Shown here piece by piece: positions 34,517 through 46,902 of a stretch of DNA of 64,000 nt. Position numbers and translations under genes: made by a program. How positions within the stretch are numbered: position 1 is the stretch's first letter; each line of letters opens with the position of its first letter. Origin of the DNA: Pyrus communis (taxonomy: Eukaryota > Streptophyta > Magnoliopsida > Rosales > Rosaceae); NCBI RefSeq assembly GCF_963583255.1, contig NC_084803.1, forward strand, positions 10,196,122-10,260,121. Reading direction: 5' to 3'. The notes under the pieces are model-generated. The model worked only from the letters and a program-made list of their open reading frames with translations. It searched no databases and was not told the origin of the DNA.

Positions 34517-36500
34517 GAAAGAAGATGTTAACCTGACATTGTGGGGTGACACTGCAAAGACCTTTGATTTCGAAGCTCTGGAACACTTGCCACCACCTGT
34601 TTTGGGTGTTTTTACAAGCCTTAAAGTTAGACAATTCAGAGGTATGAAATTTATCAGTTCTATTTTCAATTGTTCATATTTATTGTATAAAATAATGATT
34701 TAATTGCTCATCTATAAACAACCAGGAAACATTGTGCTGAACAGCAGTATTTCCACAATGATTTTCATCAATCTAGACATTCCCGAGGCAACACCTTACA
34801 AAGCAATGTCAGTTCCTAAATTTCAAATACTTTAAAATATTTTTTTCATGTTTAAATTGAGTATGAGGGAAAAAAATATGGATATACCTGTTTACTAATG
34901 ATACGCATATAAATATGAAATTGTTATTTCAATTAAACACATATGGAAATACACTGTTTATATATTTATTTTAGTTTACATGTTTCCATAATTAAAAAGG
35001 CTATGATCTAGCTTTTTTTGAGTGTAAGTTTGATCAAATAATTTGCTACAACACCTAAAATTGTACATTACAAAGTAGCAGACCTTTTTTGTAATATTGT
35101 GAACTTATGCAAGCTATCTGCAAACTTGGAAAGGTTTGTCAAGTTGATTAGAATTGTTTAAAAAGTGGTTGTTGCTGCTGTACAGTAGATGGGGTGGAAT
35201 TTGTTTCCCTGTAAGGTCAAAATATTTGATTTTATAAACACAGGCCATGATTGTATATGCATTACATAATGATGCAATAAATCTATAGAAGTATAAAAAT
35301 CATTCTTTCAAATTTCTGATGGTATAATATTTAAATTTTTTTTTTCAATTGATAAATGCTTAATGAATATGTTAGTATCCATTCATGGTTTGGATTCTTA
35401 TACTGTTTTATTTAAATAAAAAAATATATTCAGCTTTGTTGGACTGGCTCATTCTGTAAAAATGTTGTCAACATCAGCAAGGCAACTAATAGGATCAGAA
35501 CAATTAGAAAACGCTGCAAAAATGTATGTTCAGGATCTGAATATTTTGGATCTAGATTTGTACAAGGTAATCAAACTTTTCTCAATGTTTTAGAAATCAG
35601 ATATGTGCACCTGCTGTGATACTAATATGCATCGTTTATTGTTAAATGAATTATATTCCTCATATGATATATGACAAATTAGTTAAGTACATATCATTCT
35701 TAGATATCCATATATTAATTACTATTTATAAATATATTTCAGAGCACTTCAGCCTTATATAGAGCAACTGTTACATGTTTTGACACGCATGATGGATGGT
35801 GGTACAAAGCATGTCCATGCTGCTACAAACAACTCATAAAGAATGAAAATAATGACATGCTAATTTGTGTAAAGCACAATGTTCAAACTCCCTTTCCCTG
35901 GTAAGCTAAATGTTTATAATGAATTTCATAATATTTAAGTAGCCTTTCCTGGTAAACCAAATGTTTATAATTAATTTCATAAGCTTTATACTTAAATATT
36001 GTTCTTCAGATACTTAGGTTCAAAGTAAATTTAATCCTCGAAGACACCAGCGATGAGACCAGTGCTATCATCATTGGTAAACTGGCTGAATATTTATTTG
36101 GAACTTCATGTTATGATTTAGTTGTCGAAAAAGGGTTTATTGATCAACAAGAGCTACCATATGCAATTCTCCAATGTCAAGGGTAGATTAAAAATTTTCA
36201 GCTTCGATTTGGAAATTTGAAAAATGATTGCAACAGAATGATCTTTTGATCCAAGCGATTTTCGACGACAAAATACAAGCTTTTCAATCAAGTTCCAAAG
36301 CTTCTTATGAATCACTGGCTGAATTTGAGAAGGAAGATACGACAGCTCAGAATTTTTCAACTACCCCACCACTTTTTGATAAAGAGTTAAAACATATCTC
36401 TTCCACCATTTCACCCACTGTTGTCACACCATTGCCTACAAAGAGTTCAACTCGGAAGAGTCTTTTCAGCTCTGAGAATAGAAAAAAACAAAAAAGGTAA
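34517..36500 (+). pseudogene. Replication protein A 70 kDa-like (RPA1) gene fragment, left copy
   Basis: Exon-like blocks on the plus strand with usable splice sites: 34517-34641 (OB-fold, EDVNLTLWGDTAKTFDFEAL), 34727-34807 (GNIVLNSSISTMIFINLDIP), 35433-35566 (SFVGLAHSVKMLSTSARQLI), 35743-35900 (zinc-ribbon OB-fold, GWWYKACPCCYKQL, CVKHNVQTPFPW) and 36018 onward (NLILEDTSDETSAIIIGKLA). The C-terminal exon meets a TAG at 36184-36186, after QCQG. The following frame (FDDKIQAFQSSSKASYESLA to RKKQKR) is reachable only by ignoring that stop and a frame change. RPA1 binds single-stranded DNA; plant Helitrons often carry RPA-like genes, but no Helitron ends or helicase were found. N-terminal exons are missing. 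Confidence 0.8.
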
Positions 36501-39148
36501 AAGTTTTCACTACAACTATCTCATTTGTATCTATATTTTCAAATAACATGATATTTACTAATGTATTAATCTCTAAACATGATGTTGCTACTTTGCTCAC
36601 ATTGATTAGCCATTCATTTTGCACCTGTATTTTACTAACTCTATGTTAAAAGTTCTATGTACAAAAAAAAAAAAAAAAAAAAAACAGATCTGAACGACTT
36701 TCAAGTCCCAAATATATACAGTTTCAAAAATTGCCCGCATGGTTCTATTTTTCATGTTGCTTCTCTGTCTTTGGGCTCATCAAAAAAATCTTCCATTTGT
36801 TCTGTATAGTTACAAAGAACTTCAGTCATCATTGCACTTGTTCTTGCTGTAAATTGAAATTACATTCCTTGTATAAGCAATATGATAAAAAGGACAATTA
36901 ACCAACAAAAATGTAATCTAGTGTGAGAATTGTAGCAAACACCCTTCATAAATTAAACTTAACAATGACTGATAGTCTGATATTGGTTAAGGTAGATAGT
37001 CAAACTAATGTGTTCGCTACTTTGCTCTTTTTAAATTTGAATGGATCATAATTCTCTTTGTAGAAAAAGAACTATACGAACCAAATGTTTTAGAAGCTTT
37101 ATCAAAATAAAAAACAATAAAGAAGAATAAATTCTTATTTTGCTTTTCTGGGAAGAGCCAAATGTTTCAGTATTTGTTAATTGTTAATATTTGTTGTGAC
37201 CTTTGTGCGAATTCCAAGTTCAGTAGTTACTTATGGAATAAATGGACAAAAGGAAAATTAACAAATTCTGCCTATCCAAGTGCAACTCTAAACAAATATA
37301 AATTTAAGCATTTGAGCTTTTTCTTATGTTTTCACTAAGTTGGGAACCTAATAACAAAATTTCATCCCAATAGTCCTAACTACAAAGTAAAACCGTACTT
37401 ATGGGACCTAACTAATAGTTAAAGCATTAATAACAAATAGATGTAACATACTGGGTTTTGGAAGCAGTAAACACTACTTCAGATTTGCTTGGAGACACCT
37501 TGTTCTTGAGAGATTTGATGGGAAAATCTTCAGTGTCCGCAGCATTTTGTTCATCTATTTCTTCGGTAATTTCAGTTTCCCGTAAATCAATATAAACAGA
37601 AGAGAGATTAATACATTAGTAAATATCATGTTATTTGAAAATATAGATACAAATGAGATAGTTACAGTGAAAACTCTTACTTTTTTTGTTTTTTTCTATT
37701 CTCAGAGCTGAAAAGACTCGTCCGAATTGAACTTTTTGTAGGCAATGGTGTGACAACAGTGGGTGAAATGGTGGAAGAGATATATTTTAACTCTTTATCA
37801 AAAAGTGGTGGGGTAGATGAAAAATTATGAGCTGTCGTATCTTCCTCCTCAAATTCAGTCAGTGATTCATAAAAAGCTTTGGAATTTGATTGAACAGCTT
37901 GTATTTTGTCGTCGAAAATCGCGTGGATCAAAAGATCATTTATGTTGCAATCATTTTTCAAATTTCCAAATTGAAGTTGAAAAATTTTAATCTGCCCTTA
38001 TCATTGGAGAATTGCATATGGTAGCTCTTGTTGATCAGTAAACCCTTTTTTGAAAACTAAATCATAACATGAAGTTCCAAATAAACGTTCAGCCGGTTTA
38101 CCAATGATGATAGCACTGGTCTCATCGCTGGCGTCTTTGAGGATTAAATTTACTTTGAACCTAAGTATCTGAAGAACAATATTTAAGTATAAAGCTTATG
38201 AAATTAATTATAAACATTTGGTTTACCAGGAAATGCTACTTAAATATTATGAAATTCGTTATAAACATTTAGCTTACCAGGGAAGGGGAGTTTGAACATT
38301 GTGCTTTACACAAATTAGCATGTCATTATTTTCATCCTTTCTAAGTTGTTTGTAGTAGCATGGACATGCTTCGTACCACCATCCAGCATGCGTGTCAAAA
38401 CGTCTAACAACTACTTTACACAAGACTGAAGCGCCTTGAAATATATTTACGGACAGTAATTAATATATGGACATCTAAGAATGATATGTACTTAACCAAT
38501 TTGTCATATATCATATGAGGAATATAATTTATTTAACAATAAACGATGCGTATTAGTATCACAGCAGGTGCACATATCTGATTTCTAAAACATTGAGAAA
38601 AGCTTGTTTACCTTGTACAAATCTGGATCCAAAATATTCAGGTCATGAACAGACATTTTGTCAGCGTTTTCTAATTGTTTTGATCCTATTAGTTGCCTTG
38701 CTGATGTTGACAACATTTTTACAGAATAAGCCAGACCAACAAAGCTGCATATATTTTTGTATTCAAATAAAATAGTATAAGAATCCAAACCATGAACGGA
38801 TACTAACATATTCATTAAGCGTTTATCAATTGAAGAAGAAAATTTAAAATATTATACCATCAGAAATTTGAAAGAATAATTTTCATACTTCTATAGATTT
38901 ATTGCATCACTATGTAATGCATATACAAACATGGCCTGTGTTTATAAAATCAAATATTTTGACCTTACAGGGAAACAAATTCCACCTCATCTACTGCACA
39001 GCAGCAACCACCCCTTTTTAAACAATTCTAATCAACTTGACAAACCTTTCCAAGTTTGCACAGAGCTTGCATAAGTTCACAATATTACAAAAAAGGTCTG
39101 CTACTTTGTAATGTACAATTTTATGTAGTTGTAGCAAATTATTTGAAG
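35034..39148. repeat. Large inverted repeat (palindrome) of RPA-like sequence
   Basis: The left arm at about 35034-36574 and right arm at about 37608-39148 are reverse complements along their whole length, including introns, with scattered substitutions. The spacer, about 36575-37607, is single-copy and AT-rich. Both arms end abruptly: on the outside at CAAATAATTTGCTACAAC-like sequence, on the inside after ATGTATTAATCTCT. Confidence 0.9.
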
Positions 39149-39365
39149 ACCGCCAAACGTATTATCTTTTCCTAGCAAATTATTTGTAGCAAATTCTTAC
39201 CATTTCGTCAACCAATATACATTGAAGACCGCCAAACATATTATCTTTTCCTATAACCTTAGGTCTCCAAATTCTGCATACACGGACTCTGATCTTCTTA
39301 TTAAACTCAAAAGGTAATAAACTTCGGATAGGATCTATCTTCATTCCGCTACAAAACTGCAAGTA
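37677..39365 (-). pseudogene. Replication protein A 70 kDa-like (RPA1) gene fragment, right copy
   Basis: Mirror of the left copy on the minus strand: a first OB-fold exon (about 39202-39365, KIRVRVCRIWRPKVIGKDNM, QCILVDEM then GTAAG), 38612-38744 (FVGLAYSVKMLSTSARQLIG), 38278 to about 38437 (GWWYEACPCYYKQL, CVKHNVQTPLPW) and a last part ending at 37677. The C-terminal block carries TGA TAA where the other copy reads QCQG, so it is broken at a different codon. The exons LTLWGDTAK and NIVLNSS of the left copy are missing here, while the N-terminal exon missing on the left is present. A 31-bp piece (TGAAGACCGCCAAACRTATT...) is repeated at 39144 and 39223. Confidence 0.8.
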
Positions 39366-40114
39366 AATTTACATGGCATTACATGTCAGTCGCCCGGGGC
39401 GTTTGTTTTATTTTCTTGATCACCTTTAAAATAAGTGTGTGGTATACATTATTTATAAATGTAGACATCTAAAATGATAATACGCAGAAAGAATGAAACA
39501 GAGAAATTGAGGATGAAATTGAGCATGAAATAAGCGGAAAGAATGACACAACAAAGTTCTAAAATGCTAATACTTGCACAATAAACAAAATAGCGGAACG
39601 AATCAGCAAGCTATAACTTCAAGGACTACTAAAAGCAAATAGTCACTGTCCTATAGGACTTGTGCCTTTATTGAATAAAAAAAATACTATTCACAACATA
39701 CTCAATTTGTTTTCTTAATATTTTGCCCTATTCATTACATATATGATCTGGTTTTGGTGTGTGTAGTTTCACAATAATCAAGTGTTTGAGAATGTTTAAA
39801 GTATTTGTTCGCGTAAAACGTCCAAAACATATAGACTGAGGGCAGGATCAAACCAACTAATTGACAATAATTAATCCATCATCATTTAGGAGCACATACT
39901 CAATTAACATATGAGCGCAGATCGATCCAGTTGGACTTGACTATCCGAGGACTTCAAATCCTGCTGATCAGATATCATCCATTTGTTAAGAGTTGTATAT
40001 ATAACTATTATATGAAACCAGAAATTATAAATTGAGGACTTTTACTCTGTAATCTATAGTATAACTAATTAGCTTGGAAAGATGGAGATGAACGTGAACG
40101 CTACCTTGTTTTGT
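39366..40114. other. Intergenic, AT-rich
   Basis: No gene seen. A possible minus-strand exon (ADEAVRLSSEIDAPNKTR before GTAGCG) ends at about 40104 but has no recognised family. Confidence 0.35.
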
Positions 40115-40190
40115 TTGGTGCATCAATCTCACTGCTTAATCTCACTGCTTCATCTGCAACTGACTGTAATCAGTGAGATTGATGCACCAA
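40115..40190. repeat. 20-bp perfect inverted repeat (hairpin)
   Basis: TTGGTGCATCAATCTCACTG at 40115-40134 and its exact reverse complement at 40171-40190, with a 36-nt loop. The loop start repeats AATCTCACTGCTT, so the arm may have arisen by local duplication and inversion. Confidence 0.9.
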
Positions 40191-40376
40191 GACTAAAGCA
40201 AATAATATGGTCAAAATAACACGATATCGAAAAGATGAATTACGAACAACTTCAATAAAGAAACTAATTGATTCAAAACATAAAAATCTTACAAACCAAC
40301 GCAAACCATACATTTGATTCCCAAACAGAACCCAGAATCTAAAATGGTAAAAATGGTAAGGAATATTGCGGATTAC

Positions 40377-40428
40377 CGTCGACTTGCTCGATCGCCTTCA
40401 CCAAGCTCGCGTGATCATACAGATCACC
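40377..40428 (-). pseudogene. NmrA/isoflavone-reductase-like exon fragment
   Basis: The minus strand reads GDLYDHASLVKAIEQVD between an acceptor TTTACAG and a donor G|GTAATC. This is very like the block that follows the NADPH-binding fold in phenylcoumaran benzylic ether reductase and isoflavone reductase. An upstream exon-like stretch (about 40583-40640, ARWLDEYNPFNLVE then GTAAAT) is in phase but does not match the family. The NADPH GxxGxxG motif and all later exons are missing, so this is only a relic. Confidence 0.4.
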
Positions 40429-41618
40429 CTGTAAACTAAAAAAGAAATAAATAAATAAATAAAACACACACACATACACACACACACACACATGAAACCA
40501 AAAATAATTTCAGGGAAATTGATAGATAATCAAATTTATTTGAAGAGATGAAGAGGGTAACCTGCTTTACTACAATTTACCTCTACCAAGTTAAATGGAT
40601 TATACTCATCCAGCCATCTTGCCCGCTCTCATGGAGTTATCTTTCTTCAATTAATCTACCTTCGTTGGGCAACTATGATTGAGTTTTGGGTTGTGGATTT
40701 AAGATTTGTCTTTCGGGGAAAGGAGGAGGATTCTAGGTTGGAGAAAGCAAGGAGCAGGGAGAAAAAGGAGGGTGCCCAAAAAAGCAAAACGATTCTAGGG
40801 TTTGATGGAGCCTGCAGCCAGTTGAAGGACGATTGAAGCGGTGGAAAGAAGGCAACGAACCCGTGAGAGAAGAAAATTAAAAGGGAATGAAGCCGTGAGA
40901 GCAAGATTGAAGCGGTGGAAAGGATGAACACCGAGTCGAAGAGAGGGAAGAAGCAGCGAGACCCACGCGTCCCATTGTTTGAAGAGAGCGGGGGAAGAAG
41001 CACCAAGACCCACGTGCTAATAATTAATAGAAAATTGACGAAATTTTAATTTTAAGTATAAATTCTAATAGATTTTATTATATAGGCTTAAATTTTGATT
41101 TTTTTATCACATGAGCTATCTTCTAACTACTCTATCATCATACGAACTATTAATCCAATTAAGTCCTTTTTTTATTCTTTGAGTGATTTCGACGACGCCG
41201 TTTTACATGTTAAAACTCTAAATTTCCTAGTAATTCCAAATGGAAAGTAGTACATGAAAGGAAAGGTGCATTCTCGCGGTTAGTTCATCTCATATAGAAG
41301 GAAATCAAACAAGTTTTGCCAAAAATCATTTTTTTCTCAACGCGCATTTTGTTTTGAGACCTGATATTAGATCTCCACCGTTAACTCTCTCTAGTCTCGT
41401 CTCCGTTTCACTAGTCTCTCTCTCGAACTCAAACACTAGAATAAGCACCCCACTTATGAAAGAGATTTTTTTTTTTTTCATTTAACCTTATAATTGGTGG
41501 TTTTTTAATGTACAAACATAATATCTAATTTAGCTTTTATGTTTATAAATATGCATGTGGTTTTTTTTTTTTTTTTTTTCAGGAAAAGAAATGCATAAAG
41601 AGAATGTTCCCCCCATCT
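40429..41618. other. Intergenic; no gene supported
   Basis: (CA)n and AAAT microsatellites at 40450-40495. 40690-41010 is purine-rich on the plus strand, giving a long but compositionally driven open frame on the minus strand. T-runs at 41470 and 41562-41579. Confidence 0.4.
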
Positions 41619-41819
41619 AAAAGTGAAATGTCACTAGCATTACGGTCTGTTTGTACTACTCTACACTTGGAAGTAAGAGGTTTTATGTTCGAATCTCATG
41701 AATAGCGAATTTGATACCAAATTAGGCTACCAATTATGTGGCTTTACCGAACTCCCCATTCTCTTAATGTTAAAAATATCGATGTACTCCAAAAAAAAAA
41801 AAAAAAAAAAAGTGAACTG
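41619..41819 (+). mobile_element. tRNA-derived SINE with poly(A) and 12-bp TSD
   Basis: Flanked by AAAAGTGAAATG (41619-41630) and AAAAGTGAACTG (41808-41819), 11 of 12 bases equal. A box-B-like TGTTCGAATCTC lies at about 41689-41700, followed by a body (GAATTTGATACCAAATTAGG, GTGGCTTTACCGAACTCCCC) and a 21-A tail. Length about 180 bp. Orientation plus, from the tail. Confidence 0.82.
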
Positions 41820-43433
41820 AAAACCGGTGATTGAACTTGGAGCAGGGTGTGGAGTAGTTGGGCTAGGTGAGTTTCTTTTGTTTCTCTCAAATTATACCAC
41901 GTTTAATCTATATGGCTTTTTATGCTATTCGTTATCGGTTTTTCTCTCAGGCATGGCACTGCCACTACTGGATGTGTGACGTGGTTACGACAGATCAAGT
42001 AGAGGTTTTGCCTTTGGGATGAGAAAACATGGAATATGCAATCTCACGATTAATATAAATAATATTTATATTTCATATATCTTTGTAAGGAACAACAGAA
42101 CACGTGAATGTAATATATGTATATAAACTCTACTCCTTAACATATAAAGTCATGAAGTAGGTTAAAATTGTTGATTTTCCAAATGTGAAAAATTAGAATC
42201 CCTTACAGTTTTTCTATATTATTTAGATTAAACATTTGTGCCTTTTTAAAATTTGATTAAAGTATTTTGACCTATAGTCATCTATATTTTTTAAAATTAA
42301 AATAATTTATGAATTTATCGTTTTATCTGCATGATATATTTTTCCTTATTTAGTGGAGATATTAGTAATTAAACTATATTTTCTCTTCTTCCAAATATGT
42401 TTTTTCGATCACAGTTTTTTTTTTTTTTTTCTTTTTTTTTTATGCAAACATTTAATATTATTTCTTTTTCCAATTGGTTTTTTCTTTTTTCAAATAGTTG
42501 GTGATCAACATAAAAGCTCCGTGTATTTTTTTTGTGAAATTATATTTTTTTTGCTGTTTTTTTAAGTATAGTTGTTGACGAATTATTATTAGGTACAAAT
42601 ATATTATCTGCGGATACGTTTGAATTTACAAAAATCATTAATTGGTACGTTTATTTGCAATTTTAATACGTTTGATTTGATACATATTGTTAATATCGGT
42701 ACATTATTTTTATTTCGGTACATTTTATTTTGTACACATTGTGTATTGGTATGTTTATATTATTCTCAATCCTATTTTCTCTTAACGTACTAAAGGAAAA
42801 AACTTATTTTGGGACGTTTGATTTTGGGGGATTTAAAAAAATTTTAAACTATTTTGGAAAGAAAATATCTTAAATTGTAGATAATTATTGCTAAATTGTA
42901 GCATTATTGTGAAAATAATTTTGAATCTAACCAACACCTTTTTTTTTTTTTTTTACAATTATCTCTAACGGAGGAGAGTGTAATAAAAAAGCTAGATTAT
43001 AGGAAATTTTTTACAATATAATGTGCATATAGCACCAAAATAATGACAAAAAAAGTTTAGTCGAATCACTAAAAAGCATGGATGTTTGATCTAAAAAATT
43101 CAAAACTGGGGCTCATATATCAAAATATCCCTTTCCAAATTCCCCTATAAAGCAGTTAAAATTTCATGCTTTGGCAATTCCCTTCGAATCTCAGCCCATC
43201 CTACTTTAAAATCCTAAATCTGTGCTTGAGGGCATGGTTGCTACAATACGAGATGATCTTGCCATGTTACAACGTGATCATGTACGTGATGGGAGAGTAA
43301 CGCACGAGTGTATTTAGTCGTTGACACCCTAATTCTTTGCCATGCCCGTTTCAACATGCATAACAAGGCAGTCGGTAAAGTGCAAGGGCTTGCATACACA
43401 AGGCCTTTATGCTTGGGCTGGGGTTTGGGCTTG
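41820..43433. other. AT-rich intergenic, no gene
   Basis: Runs of T at 42415-42440 and 42940. A degenerate repeat of GGTACRTTT/GGTACATT words at about 42590-42750. I see no coding sequence. Confidence 0.45.
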
Positions 43434-44324
43434 AAGTTACTATCCACATTGTTAGGCGAGATAAGAATATAACCATAAATCTCACTTTGTAGCGTTTAAT
43501 AGAACTTGACAAAAATAATTCTTGATTGCTTTTTATAAGAAATTGAGATGCTAACTCACAATAATATTTACATTTTTTTTTTGGTGTAAAAGAGGTCAAT
43601 GGAAAATTATAGGTTCAAAACTCTATATCTAAAGAGTAATGTTAAGGAGATTAAATTTATAGACAAAATTTGGAAACCAAATAATGTGTATGTTTATCAA
43701 CACTTAAATAATAATTCAATGATCAACTTCTATGTTATTTAGGTTACAAATTTAATCTCTCTCACCTTACCCATATCTAAATTATGATGGTGGTTGAGAT
43801 CTAAGCCTCAAAACTGAAGCCCCAATCATCGGCCCAAGCGGACTTCGTTGGTTGAATGAAGATCCACAAAAATGTGGTACCCGACATCAGAATAGAGTCT
43901 GGAGTTGAGTTGGACGACACACGTCTTGAAAGAAGGTTTAGTCTTTGAATTTGATAGTTATTTTTATTCCATTGTTATTGTCAAGCTTGAAAATAGTTCA
44001 AGAAAAAAAGATATAGCCAATTTCTTTATGGCTGATGCATAATAATCAAATACGACATTTTTTGAATTGCTAATAACAAAAGTATTTCCTTCGTGGGGCT
44101 CTACTACCAGTAGATTGTTATGTTCCCATGCATGCACTATCAAGTCAAATCTTGATAAAAGCACTTGTTTGTGGATGACATTTTTCACGCAAAACTTGTT
44201 TATGGGCTCCTTGTGGCGTATGAAAGAAGATCAAAGAGGAACTTTCACGACTTTCCACATAAGCACTTTTAAAAATTCCCTTGACACGACCACCTCACTT
44301 ACTCGTCCACGTGTCCGGAAAGCA
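43434..44324. repeat. Repeated segments A and B, copy 2
   Basis: Same order and orientation as 30207-32170: TTACTATCCACATTGTTAGG to GGTACCCGACA, then CACTTGTTTGTGGATG to TGTCCGGAAAG. It lacks the 154-bp MITE and the 1.2-kb foldback of copy 1 but carries its own 140-bp MITE. About 230 bp between A and B is not shared. Confidence 0.85.
43625..43780. mobile_element. 140-bp MITE with 8-bp TSD
   Basis: Element 43633-43772 between two copies of ATATCTAA (43625-43632 and 43773-43780). The ends AGAGTAATGTTAAGGAGATT and (reverse complement) GGGTAAGGTGAGAGAGATTA are imperfect inverted repeats. Segment copy 1 shows a single ATATCTAA at about 30401-30408, the unoccupied site. An 8-bp duplication points to the hAT class. 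Confidence 0.85.
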
Positions 44325-46731
44325 CTTTTTATTTTTCATTTTTTTTTGGAAACTAGGAATAACATTCCTGGCTTTATATTATTCTCCTTTTTAGTTCTTA
44401 GAACTCAAAATGTTTGTTGTGTACGAAAAAGTTGATGCCCCTTTTGTCAAAGCTTCTTCCATAATCATGTTCATCTTCTTATCGGAATCCAATCTTCATT
44501 TCCATATTCATATTTTCAATTGTCATAGAGCTTATTACAAACAATAATTTATGTCTCAAATAATTATATTAAAACACACATAACTTATACAGTATTGACA
44601 TAAAAGAGATACGCTATTATTGTATAAAACTCATCTATACATATATGAGTGCGTCAATTTTGTATATATAAAGTGATAGTACTTTTATTGGTATTGCAAC
44701 AATCAACAAGAAGATTTAAGTGGGGTTTTGGTCTTTTTTTTTCTTCTCTAACAATCAACTCAAGTAGTTTACAGTATAATATTGTGAATTTGAATTATTT
44801 TACTGTCATTGCTAATTTTTTGACTTACAATCCAAATAATTAACTATTGGAAATCTAACGTTCACCAATTTTGTTTTGGACTTCTGTAGCAGAACTCCAA
44901 AAGGTTAGCAACGAGAGCCTTTCAGATGGATGTAAATTATGATGAATTATGGTGAGCCAAATCTATCGGAAATGGTGCAACTGCAAGGTGGTCCTTGAGA
45001 AGAAAGCAGGCTGGCATGGACGACTACTGGCCGGACACGATAACACAGTCCCACCTTCACTGATCACCCAACCAAAAACCGACCAGCCAACCATGCATGG
45101 TTTCCCTTCTTATTTATAAATTATAATATTTTAAAAATTATTTTATTCGACGATCGATCTCTATGTGCATGCAGATCAAATATATTTTCTATTAAAATAT
45201 AGGTGGTAGGATCATGTCGCACGTCCCAAACCAATCACATGCATGGTTGTTCCCGCCATATCTATTCAAGACTACGAGGACAAAACCACAATTTCCTAAA
45301 TTACAGTTTCAATTTTCAACAAAATTAATTAATACCAGACGACCACAAATATTAACTAATTCTGGCCCACATTCGTTTTTTATTTTTAATATTTTTTTAA
45401 CAAATGATATTATTTTATTTAAATTCATTTTTTATCAAAATATAATATTCTCTTTTTTCAGGCTATATTTTTTGTTCACTGATTACGCAACAAAGAAATT
45501 TAAGAAGATGTGAATAACATGGAACAGTAATCACACGTGTCAGCTGATAAAAAATAGAATACAAATCCACGGATAGAGATCCTCTCCAGATCTCTTTCAT
45601 CAAGTGATCCGACCTTTGAAATTTCATACGGTCAAAAATTATTATAGTTTTTAAGGGATCAAAAAAGGCGAGCCGTTTGATGAAATTCAAAGATTCAGAT
45701 CACTTAATTTGGTGATCTTGGTAAAAGAGCTATATTTTTCAAATGCACAACAAAAAACATAAAAAGTGCAAAGAGGATAAAACCCTAGTAAAAAGGAAAA
45801 TATCGTCGGGGGCACGGAATAAACTTTCGGTCAATAGTTATCCGAATAAGCTCCACGTCATCTTTCACCTGCTTTCCTTTTTTCTTTTTGTTGAGGAATT
45901 TAATTAGTGAGAATTGTCGGAATTAAAAATATTTATTAAGAAAAAGTAAAATCAAATCCGGAAACACAACGACATGTTATTAGTTCTCGTACATTAACAA
46001 ACGGCGTCGGTGATAGTGTTGTTATTTGCTAGAGCTATTGAGACAGTGTGTCGTTCCATCGGTTTCAGTTGTCGTTTTGGAATTCTTGGCTTTTAACTTA
46101 TGAAATTGTAATTACTCATGTTTAACATGTTAATTTAGCCGAATTTACTGGCTTATAAATTTTAACCACTTTAAGATGTGTTGCAGTATAATAGCAAATA
46201 CATGTTAAAAGTCATCGATAAATATTATACACGTAGTTTGAATACTTGTATTGACGACGATTAGTTACAAAAGTTTAAACTTAGTGGCTACACTACTAAT
46301 GCTTATATCGAACTTGCATAACTGCTTTGTGAGGTTAGCCATTAAAATAATAAAATTTTAACTTAAAACATTCGAGATTTAATTTATTACTAACGAAATA
46401 TTACCCTGTTGATTGTTTTTGCTCACCAAAAAATAATTTTTAATTATAAAAGCTGTTACTCAACCAAATATTTTTTTTTTTTAAATTAAAGATATTAATT
46501 GCGCAAATTTAGGATCCAATAGGGAAGGATCATCTAAAAAAGGAAAAAAGAGAAAGCATAGATTTTGACCGTGAGAAAAAGGTTAGGGTTTTTACCTCAG
46601 ACTCGGACATTTTCCATGGATAGACCTAAACATCTGCTAATTTTCTTAATTTTATCCTTAATTATTTTTTTTAAAAATTTGTTCCAACATTTTAAATAAA
46701 TATAATTAAATAGCCACACTCATGATCCCAA

Positions 46732-46736
<5 letters not shown>
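44325..46736. other. AT-rich intergenic; no gene supported
   Basis: A GC-richer island at about 44880-45070 has short coding-like words but no frame I can assign. Otherwise AT-rich with T-runs. The right part is the upstream region of the H+-pyrophosphatase. Confidence 0.4.
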
Positions 46737-46775
<39 letters not shown>

Positions 46776-46786
46776 ACTTATATAAA
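46737..46786 (+). promoter_or_regulatory. (CT)n tract and TATA box of the H+-pyrophosphatase gene
   Basis: A (CT)n run at 46737-46770 is followed by TATATAAA at 46779-46786, about 117 bp before the start codon. Spacing predicts a transcript start near 46810 and a leader of about 90 nt that is itself CT-rich. Confidence 0.7.
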
Positions 46787-46902
46787 CCCACTCTAACCAT
46801 CCACAGACACACTCTCGTTCACACTCTCTCTCCTCTCTTTCTCTCTCTTGAACTCCAAGCCTCCTCTGTTTCTCTGTGTTTCCTCTTTTGGGCAAAGGAG
46901 CT

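Noticed and set aside
40656..41006. 116-codon minus-strand frame rich in Leu/Ser/Phe
   Set aside because: It comes from purine-rich low-complexity DNA; there are parallel open frames in other phases and no domain.
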